Assembly (NCBI GenBank): GCA_028278555.1
Contig: JANQEA010000064.1
Location: forward strand, 237,334-301,333
Direction: 5' to 3'
DNA length: 64,000 nucleotides
Origin: Candidatus Bipolaricaulota bacterium
GTDB lineage: Bacteria > Bipolaricaulota > Bipolaricaulia > UBA7950 > UBA9294
A model generated the notes under the pieces. The model ran no database searches. It had not been told where the DNA came from and was given only the letters and a program-made list of their open reading frames with translations. Positions 43,542 to 51,848 of the stretch are shown in pieces. The position numbers were made by a program, and so were the translations under genes. Position 1 is the first letter of the stretch. Each line of letters starts with the position of its first letter.

Positions 43542-45161
43542 ATGCCGACCCGACTGCTGTTGGGTAACGAAGCGCTCGCCCAAGGGGCGCTCGATGCAGG
43601 ACTCTCCGCAGCGTACGCCTATCCGGGAACCCCGTCGACGGAGATCACTGAGTACATCCTACGAAGCCACGAAGTCCGAAGGGGCGACGTCGTCGCTTCC
43701 TGGACCGCCAACGAGAAGACCGCCCTCGAGGCGGCGCTCGGTGCCAGCTACGCCGGGGTGCGCGCGATGGCGAGCATGAAGCACGTCGGGCTGAACGTCG
43801 CCGCCGATCCGTTCGTCAATTCGGCGATCGCCGGCGCTAACGGCGGGCTGATCATCGTCGTCGCCGACGACCCGTCGATGCACTCGTCGCAGAACGAACA
43901 GGATTCACGCTTCTACCTCGATCTCTCGCTGATGCCCTGTATCGAGCCGGCCGACCAGCAGGAGGCTTATGACGCCCCGGCCTATGCGTTCGAGCTCTCC
44001 GAGCGCCTCCGGATTCCGATCATGATCCGCCTGACGACACGGCTCTCGCACTCCCGCGGGACGATCACGACCGGCGAGGCGCGACATCAAAACCCGTTCT
44101 CCCTCCCCGACGATCCACGGCGCTACATCCTTCTCCCTCTGATCGCGCGGCAGAGCTACGCGCGGTTGGTCGAGCGCCAACCCGACTTCATTCGCGAGAG
44201 CGAGGCGAGCCCGTTCAACCAATGGATCGACGGACCGGATCGCTCGCTCGGGATCCTCGCGACCGGGATCGCCGCGGGCTACGTGCTCGACGTCACCGAC
44301 GGCGCTTGTCAGCACCCCATCCTGAAGATCGGCCAGTATCCGATCCCCAACACGCTGTTGGAGCGGCTCGCGACATCGTGCGACCGGATCCTCGTCGTCG
44401 AAGAGGGCTTCCCGTACGTCGAATCGAAGCTCCGCGGGGCACCGGCCCGCACCACTCCCGCGATCCACGGGCGGCTGACCGGACATCTCCCTCGGATCGG
44501 GGAGCTGACGCCTCAGGCCGTCGCCGACGCACTCGATCTCGGGAGTCTCCCGACGCCCGCCGCGTCCTCGACGCCGGCGCCACGCCCACCGGCCCTCTGC
44601 CCCGGCTGCCCGCACGCCGATACGTGCCACGCCCTCACCGAGGTCCTCGGCGCCCGCCCCGAAGGGGGCGTCGTCTTCTCCGACATCGGCTGCTACACAC
44701 TCGGCGCGCTCCCGCCGTACAACGCGATCGACACGTGCGTCGAGATGGGTGCATCGATCACGATGGCCAAGGGAGCCGCCGCGGCCGGTCTCCATCCGGC
44801 GATCGCCCTGATCGGCGATTCGACGTTCACCCATTCGGGGATGACTGGCCTCATCGACTGCGTCAACGAAGAGGCGAACGTCACGATCGTCATCGTCGAC
44901 AACCTGACGATCGCGATGACCGGCGGACAGCCCTCGTCGGCGGAGAATCGCCTCGCGACGATCTGCGCCGGGCTGGGCGTCGTCCGCGATCACGTCCGCG
45001 TCATCGAGCCGCACCCGAGGAATCACGAGGCAAACGTCGCCGTCCTCCGGGAGGAGATCGACTACGCGGGTCCGTCGGTGATCATCGCGCAGCGCGAGTG
45101 CATCCAGACCGCCCGGCGACGGGCTCGAAAAACGAGTGTGGAGGGAGAGGAGAGCGAATGA
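43542..45161 (+). CDS. iorA: indolepyruvate ferredoxin oxidoreductase alpha subunit lacking ferredoxin domain
   Basis: A 539-residue IorA. It oxidises aryl pyruvates from aromatic amino acids to aryl-acetyl-CoA. The N-terminal pyrimidine domain reads LLGNEALAQGALDAG and AYPGTPSTEITEYI; the thiamine-diphosphate domain has ALCPGCPHADTC and VVFSDIGCYTLGALPPYN. Most IorA proteins end in a two-cluster ferredoxin domain and exceed 570 residues; here the chain stops after RECIQTARRRARKTS with no CXXCXXC set. AGGAGG precedes the ATG. ATGA overlap with iorB. Confidence 0.92.
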   Translation: MPTRLLLGNEALAQGALDAGLSAAYAYPGTPSTEITEYILRSHEVRRGDVVASWTANEKTALEAALGASYAGVRAMASMKHVGLNVAADPFVNSAIAGANGGLIIVVADDPSMHSSQNEQDSRFYLDLSLMPCIEPADQQEAYDAPAYAFELSERLRIPIMIRLTTRLSHSRGTITTGEARHQNPFSLPDDPRRYILLPLIARQSYARLVERQPDFIRESEASPFNQWIDGPDRSLGILATGIAAGYVLDVTDGACQHPILKIGQYPIPNTLLERLATSCDRILVVEEGFPYVESKLRGAPARTTPAIHGRLTGHLPRIGELTPQAVADALDLGSLPTPAASSTPAPRPPALCPGCPHADTCHALTEVLGARPEGGVVFSDIGCYTLGALPPYNAIDTCVEMGASITMAKGAAAAGLHPAIALIGDSTFTHSGMTGLIDCVNEEANVTIVIVDNLTIAMTGGQPSSAENRLATICAGLGVVRDHVRVIEPHPRNHEANVAVLREEIDYAGPSVIIAQRECIQTARRRARKTSVEGEESE

Positions 45162-45736
45162 TCCGAAACATCATCCTCGCCGGGGTCGGTGGCCAAGGGC
45201 TCCTCGCCCTCGCGGCAGTGATCGGCGAGGCGGCCCGATCGCTCGATCTCGACGTCAAGCAGGCCGAAGTTCATGGAATGGCCCAGCGCGGTGGCGTCGT
45301 GCAGAGCCATCTTCGCTACGCCGACCGCCCGCTCCGCTCGAACCTCGTCCGAAGAGGGACCGCCGATCTGATCCTCGCCCTCGAGCCGATGGAGGCCCTC
45401 CGATATCTCCCCTACCTTTCACCAGGCGGGGCCGTCGTCAGCAGCGCGGCGCCGCTGGTGAACATCCCGGGCTATCCGGACGAATCGGCCGTCCTCGAGG
45501 AGATCGGGCGACTTCCCGCCCATCGGATCGTCGACGCCGTCGGCCTGGCGAAGGAGGCCGGCGCGGTGCAGGCGGCGAACATGGTGATGCTCGGTGCCGG
45601 CTCGCCGCATCTCGATCTTCCCGCATCGGCGCTGACCGGCGCAATCGAATCGTTCTTCACCGACAAAGGACCGGTAGTGATCGAGACGAACCTCAAGGCG
45701 TTTCGACTCGGCAAGGCCGCGTCCGGCACGTCGTAG
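45158..45736 (+). CDS. iorB: indolepyruvate ferredoxin oxidoreductase beta subunit
   Basis: A 192-residue gamma-type subunit of 2-oxoacid oxidoreductases. Signatures are NIILAGVGGQGLLALAAVIG, QAEVHGMAQRGGVVQSHLRY, and LEPMEALRYLPYL. It completes the enzyme with IorA. The ATG overlaps the iorA stop. Confidence 0.94.
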   Translation: MIRNIILAGVGGQGLLALAAVIGEAARSLDLDVKQAEVHGMAQRGGVVQSHLRYADRPLRSNLVRRGTADLILALEPMEALRYLPYLSPGGAVVSSAAPLVNIPGYPDESAVLEEIGRLPAHRIVDAVGLAKEAGAVQAANMVMLGAGSPHLDLPASALTGAIESFFTDKGPVVIETNLKAFRLGKAASGTS

Positions 45737-45738
45737 GA

Positions 45739-46068
45739 TCAAGCAAGCTTGCCGCCATGGCGATAGGGGCGGGTCTCGTTGTAGGCCATTTTCGCTCGGA
45801 GCGCCCCTTCGATGTCGTAGCCCATGCCCCCGGCGAAGTCGAGGATCCGGATGATCGTGTCGACGAGTTCCTCCTCCACCTTCGAGAACCCGTTGATCTT
45901 CTCGCTCTCCGGATTCCCCTCGCGATAGGCCTCCATCGCCTCGGAAAGCTCGGTCACCGCGAGCATCAGGACCTCCCCGATCGGACGTTCCTTGTCCCAC
46001 CAGCCATGCTCGACCGCCGTGCGATGGATCTCCCGCTGCAACTCCGAGATGGATGTCGGTTCGTTCAT
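45739..46068 (-). CDS. MazG-like nucleotide pyrophosphohydrolase
   Basis: A 109-residue all-alpha NTP pyrophosphatase-like protein. Metal-binding acidic residues are in AVTELSEAMEAYR and VEEELVDTIIRILDFA. It may clean aberrant nucleotides. No ribosome-binding site precedes the ATG; a promoter -10 lies only eight bases upstream, so the mRNA is probably leaderless. It ends two bases from iorB, convergent. Confidence 0.85.
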   Translation of the reverse strand: MNEPTSISELQREIHRTAVEHGWWDKERPIGEVLMLAVTELSEAMEAYREGNPESEKINGFSKVEEELVDTIIRILDFAGGMGYDIEGALRAKMAYNETRPYRHGGKLA

Positions 46069-46076
46069 CGCCGAGC

Positions 46077-46105
46077 AGCGTAGCGGGCCGCGGCGACGAT
46101 CTCAA
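46077..46105 (-). promoter_or_regulatory. promoter for leaderless mazG-like gene
   Basis: TTGAGA (46100-46105), 17-bp spacer, TACGCT (46077-46082) on the minus strand. Only eight bases lie between the -10 and the ATG at 46068, so transcription should start at or near the A of the start codon. Confidence 0.55.
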
Positions 46106-46120
46106 CTCCCGAAGCTTCGC

Positions 46121-46149
46121 TTGCTCTTCCCCGACAGGCTCGCTAGGCT
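46121..46149 (+). promoter_or_regulatory. promoter of the phosphoesterase operon
   Basis: TTGCTC (46121-46126), 17-bp spacer, TAGGCT (46144-46149), 34 bases before the ATG at 46184. Confidence 0.55.
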
Positions 46150-46183
46150 CTGCCGACCAACAACCTCCGGGAGGTAGTCAAGG

Positions 46184-47083
46184 ATGAAAAGGTACCGCTG
46201 GGTTCTGGCCGTTTCGCTGCTGATCTTCGCGGTCGCGCTCGGCGCGCCCGCTGAGGATACCGACGTCGTCCGCCTCGGCATCGTCACGGACGTTCATGCA
46301 CACGACATGAACTCACCCGAAGAGGAGAAGGTGATGGTCAACTGGGTCGAGCGCGTCGAAGCGTTTGTGGATTCAGTCACAGCATGGCCGGCCGACGTGA
46401 TCATCAGTCTCGGTGACTATGTGAACGGACGCTTCGTGATGGCGGGGGACGTCGACCTCGGCGACCCTGAGCGGATCGAGGCGATCTTCCAGAATGCTTA
46501 CGCCACCTTGACTCAATACAACGCCCCAGTTCACTACGTGGTCGGCAACCACGACGTGTACGACCTTTCCAAAGAACAGATTCTCGCCGTGACCGGAACC
46601 GAGTCAACCTACTACAGCTTCGACCTCGGTGGCTTCCATTTCGTGATCCTCGATGCGCAGTTCGACAAGAACGAGAACGACTACAACCACATCGCGTGGA
46701 TGGTCCAGGGGCTGATTCCGACGATCGAGTTGGACTGGCTTCGGGCCGACCTCGCCGCATCCGATCTCCCGACCCTCGTACTCGTACACCAGCCGCTCGA
46801 TTCCGATTTCGACCTGTATGCAGGCGGTCCCCCCGTCTTCAATCATCGTGCCGTGCGCGATGTGCTCGCCGCCGATGGCGATGTTATCGCCGTCTTCCAG
46901 GGACACGATCACGACAACGTCTACCGGCTGATCGACGGGATCCACTACGTAACGTTCGCGGCGATGGTCGATCACACCGTCCCCGGCCCACCGACATGGG
47001 CTCAGGTGACGCTGGATCCGGAAGCCCGGACGATCATGATCGAGGGGTTCGGCCTGCAGGAGAGTTACGAGCTGCTGTACTAG
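46184..47083 (+). CDS. secreted calcineurin-like phosphoesterase (copy 1)
   Basis: A 299-residue exported metallophosphoesterase. Signal peptide about residues 1-23 (ending GAPAED). Metal motifs in order: GIVTDVHAHD, ISLGDYVNG, VVGNHDVYD, VLVHQPLDSD, FQGHDHDN. The spacing resembles CpdA/purple-acid-type enzymes, which act on phosphomonoesters or diesters; the substrate is unknown. GGGAGG precedes the ATG. A paralogue follows after 21 bases. Confidence 0.88.
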   Translation: MKRYRWVLAVSLLIFAVALGAPAEDTDVVRLGIVTDVHAHDMNSPEEEKVMVNWVERVEAFVDSVTAWPADVIISLGDYVNGRFVMAGDVDLGDPERIEAIFQNAYATLTQYNAPVHYVVGNHDVYDLSKEQILAVTGTESTYYSFDLGGFHFVILDAQFDKNENDYNHIAWMVQGLIPTIELDWLRADLAASDLPTLVLVHQPLDSDFDLYAGGPPVFNHRAVRDVLAADGDVIAVFQGHDHDNVYRLIDGIHYVTFAAMVDHTVPGPPTWAQVTLDPEARTIMIEGFGLQESYELLY

Positions 47084-47104
47084 CCGACGTTCGAGGAGGT
47101 CCCG

Positions 47105-47974
47105 ATGCGCCGACTTGCACTTGCGGGGGTCCTTGTGCTGGCGCTCATCTTGGTTGCAGCCGGAGGTGAAGCGATCCGATTCGGCGTCATCGCCGACGTG
47201 CACGCCCACGACACCGACTCACCGATCGAAGGGAAGTGGATGACGAACACGGAGGCAAGGTTGACAGCGTTCACCGATGCGATGAACGAATGGAAGGCGG
47301 ACTTCGTCATCGAGCTCGGTGACTTCATCAACGGATGGCTCGTCCTCGGCGCCAACCCAGGCGATCCGGCGCGGATCCCCGACGTTCTTGCGTGGGCCGA
47401 GGGTCTCTATGCCGGGTTCGACGGCCCGCGCCACCACGTCATCGGAAACCACGACGTCTACAACCTCGACAAGGCGCAGTATCGGAGCATCCTCGGCATC
47501 GAGGCGACGTCGTACAGCTTCGATGTCGGTCCGTATCACTTCGTCGTCCTCGATGTGCAGTTCGCCGAGGACGGAACGGATCTGGCGCACACCTACACCG
47601 GCGTCGCCGGGTTCGTCCCCGAGGCGGAGTTCGCCTGGCTCCGCGACGATCTTGCCGCCTCGGACCGACCGACGATCCTCTTCGTGCACCAGATGCTCGA
47701 CGCGTACATCGAGGAGTGGGGGAGGCCTCTGATCGCCAACCAACCGGAGATCCAGGCAGCCCTCGTCGCCGACGGGGACGTCGTCGCCGTTTTCCAAGGA
47801 CACGCGCACGAGAACGCGTACCGCGAGATCGACGGGATCCACTACGTCACGTTCGAGGCGCTCGTCGACCAGGGGACCCTCCCATCGTGGGGATACGTCA
47901 CCCTGGATCCGGCGGCACGGACGATCGAAATCTTCGGCGAAGGGGAGCAGGCAAGCTACGTCCTCAGCTACTGA
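47105..47974 (+). CDS. secreted calcineurin-like phosphoesterase (copy 2)
   Basis: A 289-residue paralogue of the gene just upstream, with the same order of motifs: GVIADVHAHD, IELGDFINGW, VIGNHDVYN, LFVHQMLDA, FQGHAHEN. The signal peptide is about 1-20. Near-identical layout and the shared DGIHYVTF stretch indicate a tandem duplication that has since diverged. GAGGAGG-type site upstream. Confidence 0.88.
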   Translation: MRRLALAGVLVLALILVAAGGEAIRFGVIADVHAHDTDSPIEGKWMTNTEARLTAFTDAMNEWKADFVIELGDFINGWLVLGANPGDPARIPDVLAWAEGLYAGFDGPRHHVIGNHDVYNLDKAQYRSILGIEATSYSFDVGPYHFVVLDVQFAEDGTDLAHTYTGVAGFVPEAEFAWLRDDLAASDRPTILFVHQMLDAYIEEWGRPLIANQPEIQAALVADGDVVAVFQGHAHENAYREIDGIHYVTFEALVDQGTLPSWGYVTLDPAARTIEIFGEGEQASYVLSY

Positions 47975-47988
47975 GAAACGGAGGAGAT

Positions 47989-48282
47989 ATGATCGCTGAA
48001 TTCTCGATCGTCCCGATCGGCCTCGGAGAGAGCTTGAGTGCACACGTCGCTCGCGCGTTCGAGGTGATCGAGTCAAGCGGCGTCGCGTTCGAACATCATG
48101 CGATGGGGACCAACCTCGAGGGGGACTGGGACGAAGTGATGGACGTTATCAAGGCTTGCCGCGATTCGCTCCTGGAAACGTCGGGCCGTGTCTCGCTCTC
48201 GATCAAGATCGATGACCGGAAGGGCACTCGGAATCGTCTGGAGCGCAAGGTCGAGTCGGCACGCCGGAAGATGCAGCACTAG
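47989..48282 (+). CDS. MTH1187/YqgV family thiamine-binding-type protein
   Basis: A 97-residue small alpha/beta protein of the UPF0045 (DUF77) family. Its N-terminal AEFSIVPIGLGESLSAHV and the MGTNLEGDWDEVM stretch are typical. Members bind thiamine or related compounds as tetramers. The ATG at 47989 has GGAGGAG. It lies in the phosphoesterase operon, which could hint at hydrolysis of thiamine phosphates outside the cell; that is inference. Confidence 0.83.
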   Translation: MIAEFSIVPIGLGESLSAHVARAFEVIESSGVAFEHHAMGTNLEGDWDEVMDVIKACRDSLLETSGRVSLSIKIDDRKGTRNRLERKVESARRKMQH

Positions 48283-48313
48283 CCCGGTTTCCAAGCAAGT
48301 GAAAGGATATCCC

Positions 48314-49138
48314 TTGACTGAGCTCGCATACCGATTGACGTTCGGTGACCTCACATGTGTCGCACTTCGAGGGGCGGAGGGCAGCCCGCAGATTCGACTG
48401 AGCGACCTCCTCCTTCCGCCAGGCGGCGACGAGGCGAACCGGCCGGAAGCGGAACGGGCCACCGTGATCGAAGGTGCTCACTCCTGCCTGCTCGCAATCC
48501 TCGATGATCGGCGGATTCTGATCGACGGAGGCTTCGACGCCGCGACCGTCCGCGCCGGGCTCAGCGAGGTTGGGGTCGAGCCAGCCTCAATCGATTTCAT
48601 CCTGATCACCCACGGCGACACCGACCATATCGCAGGACTGGTCGACGAGGAGCAGCGACTGGTCTATCCGGAAGCACGGTATGCTCTCCATCGACAGCTG
48701 TGGGAGGCTTGGATCAGCGACGGCGAGCGGGGAGACCCGAACCCGTTCTACGAGGAACGACAGCGGCAAATCGCACGCGCCTTGGCCGGGCAGATCGCAG
48801 ACCGGGTTCTCCTCTTCGACGGAGATGCCAAGGTCGCTCCGGGAATCCGGAGCATCGCTTCACCGGGCCACCGTCCTTCGCACCTCGCCTTCGAGTTGAG
48901 CACTGGGAATCACCGGCTTCTCCATCTTGGCGATGCGATGATCGCGCCGGTCTTCCTCGACGATCTCTCGCGGGGAAACGTGTTCGACACCGACCCGAAG
49001 CTCGGGATCGAGTCGCGCCTGGAGATCCTCCGCCGGGCGGTCGAACCGGAGACGCTCGCCTACGTCCCGCACTTCCCGTTCCCCGGGTTCATCCGCATCG
49101 AGCAGCGCGGCGATCGGTTCGAGCAAGTGGACGTCTAG
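48314..49138 (+). CDS. metallo-beta-lactamase-fold hydrolase
   Basis: A 274-residue MBL-fold protein. Metal site: ITHGDTDHIAGL (HxDxDH form, about residue 100), SPGHRPSHLA and LLHLGDAMIAP, plus a C-terminal HFPFPG. The start is a TTG at 48314 with AAAGGA upstream; no ATG or GTG suits. It ends the phosphoesterase operon. Family members hydrolyse lactones, phosphodiesters or thioesters; the substrate is unknown. Confidence 0.85.
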   Translation: MTELAYRLTFGDLTCVALRGAEGSPQIRLSDLLLPPGGDEANRPEAERATVIEGAHSCLLAILDDRRILIDGGFDAATVRAGLSEVGVEPASIDFILITHGDTDHIAGLVDEEQRLVYPEARYALHRQLWEAWISDGERGDPNPFYEERQRQIARALAGQIADRVLLFDGDAKVAPGIRSIASPGHRPSHLAFELSTGNHRLLHLGDAMIAPVFLDDLSRGNVFDTDPKLGIESRLEILRRAVEPETLAYVPHFPFPGFIRIEQRGDRFEQVDV

Positions 49139-49153
49139 AATCCCGCCTCGATC

Positions 49154-50671
49154 TCAGTCGGCCGTGCCGTCCCACGGCGCAACGAGAAGCGTCTCCCACC
49201 AGTCGGACACGTCGGGCAAGACTGGAAAAACGATGAGCGGATCGATCCGGACGTCGCCGCTGATGCGGTCCGAACTCTCTGCCAGTGGTGCTGCAAACAG
49301 CCTCGGGCCGCCGCCGTAGATGCCGGTATAGCCGATGGCCAGGGCAAGGAGGGGCTGTTCCCACGTCAGCTCACCCACCTCCGCACAGACGACCAAGAGC
49401 CCGACCGTCGTCGCCGACGGTTCCTCGCCAACGACGAGCCGCACGTCACTCAGCTCGAGTCGGTTGGCTCCTGGTGCCAGCGGACCGTAGCTCCCATACG
49501 CTTTGTCCACACCGCTCAACAGAATCCCGATCATCCCGAGATCGAGCGTCGACTCCTCGACCCACGCCGAGCTTCGACCGAGCAGCACAATGCCTGCGAG
49601 CCGCGCACCAAGGAACTGGCAGGACTGGACGGCCGCCTCCGCCTCGCTCTGCACCACGAGCCCATACCATTGGCCCCGGATCACCGAGTCAACGATTTCA
49701 ACAGTGCCTGTCCCCGCGACGAGAATGGCGGTCGGACCGATCACATCGATCCCTTCAACGCAGAGATCTCCTCCAGACGTCACGAGGATCGTTGGGGCGA
49801 GCCGGGAGCTAAGATCCTCAAACCACTCCACTTGCAGCACCGTCGCCTCCCCATCGGCAGCGGCGCGGATCGTCATCTCCTTGCCGACGCGAACGCTCCC
49901 GGCGTGCACGCCGCCCGCGAGGATCAGTTCCCCGCCCGGTCGTACCGCATCAACCGCCTCTTGCAGCGACGCGTACGGCTCCGAGGGATAGAGGACGCTC
50001 GCCTCGGTCGCCGGGAAGGCCGGCTCGACGAATCCCGGGGCCACGTCTCCAGCAAACGGTACCCCTGAAACGGAAACCGTATTCCCCGTCCCGGTCACGC
50101 GGGCTGCTCCATAGGCAACAATCCCGTCGCCAAAGGAGGACTGGAAGAGGCACGCCTCCGCGTGAAGGCTGCTGCCGTGTCCGACCCGAGCAATCGGCGA
50201 CGTGATCTCCTCCAGGCGACATCGATAGAGCTCGACGCGGGCCCCACCGGCGGTCACATCGATGCCAAGTCCTCGGTGCCGGATCAGGCAATCCTCCATC
50301 ACAAGTCGTGCTTCCCCGACGACCCAGACGGCTACACTTCCGTATGGGTGCGGTTCGTCAGGTTCCCTTCCCGCTCCGAATTGGGTCAGATGGAAGCCGC
50401 GGATCCGCACGTCTGCTGCTCGGATCTCCAGCTGGCCGATCCGTACGTCGCCGATCCCCGTCAGCGTCAGATCCTTGGTGATGATCAGCGGAGGGGACCA
50501 CCATGGGTAGATGTCAGACGCCGCCTCGTCAACGACGATCTCGTCTCCTGGGTTTGCCGCATCGGCGGCCTCCTGGATCGAGTCGAAATCGCCCGGAACG
50601 TGGATCGTCGCGGCTCCGGCCGAGATGACGACAAGCACAAACAGCAGTCCGCTCAGAGTGATCGCGCGCAT
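49154..50671 (-). CDS. secreted right-handed parallel beta-helix protein
   Basis: A 505-residue exported protein. Signal peptide about 1-21 (ISAGAAT). Two similar blocks, HVPGDFDSIQEAADAANPGD near residue 24 and PSEPYASLQEAVDAVRPGGE near 228, each start a beta-helix stretch of the NosD/pectate-lyase type, so the protein looks like an internal duplication. Such proteins bind or cleave polysaccharides; no catalytic residues are assigned. AGGAGGCGAGGAG precedes the ATG. Confidence 0.8.
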   Translation of the reverse strand: MRAITLSGLLFVLVVISAGAATIHVPGDFDSIQEAADAANPGDEIVVDEAASDIYPWWSPPLIITKDLTLTGIGDVRIGQLEIRAADVRIRGFHLTQFGAGREPDEPHPYGSVAVWVVGEARLVMEDCLIRHRGLGIDVTAGGARVELYRCRLEEITSPIARVGHGSSLHAEACLFQSSFGDGIVAYGAARVTGTGNTVSVSGVPFAGDVAPGFVEPAFPATEASVLYPSEPYASLQEAVDAVRPGGELILAGGVHAGSVRVGKEMTIRAAADGEATVLQVEWFEDLSSRLAPTILVTSGGDLCVEGIDVIGPTAILVAGTGTVEIVDSVIRGQWYGLVVQSEAEAAVQSCQFLGARLAGIVLLGRSSAWVEESTLDLGMIGILLSGVDKAYGSYGPLAPGANRLELSDVRLVVGEEPSATTVGLLVVCAEVGELTWEQPLLALAIGYTGIYGGGPRLFAAPLAESSDRISGDVRIDPLIVFPVLPDVSDWWETLLVAPWDGTAD

Positions 50672-50793
50672 CTCCTCGCCTCCTCATTATCTTCAGAGTA
50701 TCAGATTGCCTCATATAAGAGAACCCCTCTCGCGTTTTGTCGTCCTCACTTCCGACGGGCTGAGCATCCGACTGTCGGTTCTCATCGCCTGCT

Positions 50794-50822
50794 TTGAACG
50801 GCCCGTCGAAACCGCGTAGAGT
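50794..50822 (+). promoter_or_regulatory. promoter for leaderless adenosine deaminase gene
   Basis: TTGAAC (50794-50799), 17-bp spacer, TAGAGT (50817-50822), then six bases and the ATG at 50829. Transcription should begin at the start codon. Confidence 0.6.
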
Positions 50823-50828
50823 GAATCT

Positions 50829-51848
50829 ATGACGAAACGTTGGCTCCGGCAGGTTCCGAAGGTCGAGCTGCACGTTCACCTCGACGGTTCGCTCCGCCTG
50901 AAGACGTTCCTCGAATTGGCGAAGCGCCTTCCCGGCGAGCAGCGCTTCCCCCGTTCGGTCGATCTTCGTGCCGCCGTCGCGCCCGGTGCAACCGGTTCGC
51001 TCGAGGAGTACCTCCGTGCGTTCGCGTACACGATCGCCGTCATGCAGTCCGCCGATGCCCTCGAACGTGTCGCGTTCGAACTCTGCGAGGACGCCGCCGC
51101 GGAGAACGTCGTCTACATCGAGATCCGGTTCTGTCCGCTCCTCCATACCGAGGGTGGGCTGTCACCGCGTGACGTCGTGCAGGCGGCGGCCGCCGGATGC
51201 CGACGTGGGAGGGAGGCGTTCGGGATCGAAGCCGGCCTCCTGCTCACCGCCCTCCGGAACGAGTCGACCGAACGTTCGATGGAGGTCGCGCAGCTGGCGG
51301 CGCAGTTTCGCGGAAAGGGTGTCGTCGGCTTCGATCTCGCCGGCCCGGAGCGAGGCTTCCCCCCGACGATCCACCGGCGGGCTATCGAACTCGCCCACGA
51401 CGCGGACGTCCCGGTCACGTTACACGCTGGCGAAGCCTGCTGCCCCGAGCACATCAAGGAAGCACTCGACCTCGGTGCCGCGCGGATCGGACATGGCGTC
51501 TACCTGTTCAAGGCGCCTGCCGTCGAGCAGCGGGTCGCCGATCACCGGGTCCCCCTCGAGATCTGCCCGACGAGCAATCTCCAGGTCTCGGGATTCATGA
51601 AGGACTACGCCGACCATCCGTTGAAGCGCTACTTCGATCTCGGGATCCCGATTACGCTCAACACCGACAACCGCCTGATGTCGGACGTCGATCTCACCGA
51701 CGAGTACGCGGCGGTCGTCCGGGCGTTCTCCCTCGAGCGCAGCGACGTCCAGCGGATCGTCCTCGCCGGCGTCGACGCGGCGTTCGCACCCGAGTCGATC
51801 AAGAAGTCCCTGAGAGAGCAGGTCAACGCAGCGTTTCACGCAGACTGA
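50829..51848 (+). CDS. add: adenosine deaminase
   Basis: A 339-residue enzyme converting adenosine to inosine (EC 3.5.4.4). Zinc and catalytic motifs: ELHVHLDGS (residues 13-21), LHAGEACC, ARIGHGVYLF, and LNTDNRLMS. The nucleoside importer, adenine deaminase and hydroxylase at 3-13 kb make a purine salvage or degradation role consistent. No ribosome-binding site is present; the promoter implies a leaderless mRNA. It abuts the convergent endonuclease Q gene without a gap. Confidence 0.94.
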   Translation: MTKRWLRQVPKVELHVHLDGSLRLKTFLELAKRLPGEQRFPRSVDLRAAVAPGATGSLEEYLRAFAYTIAVMQSADALERVAFELCEDAAAENVVYIEIRFCPLLHTEGGLSPRDVVQAAAAGCRRGREAFGIEAGLLLTALRNESTERSMEVAQLAAQFRGKGVVGFDLAGPERGFPPTIHRRAIELAHDADVPVTLHAGEACCPEHIKEALDLGAARIGHGVYLFKAPAVEQRVADHRVPLEICPTSNLQVSGFMKDYADHPLKRYFDLGIPITLNTDNRLMSDVDLTDEYAAVVRAFSLERSDVQRIVLAGVDAAFAPESIKKSLREQVNAAFHAD

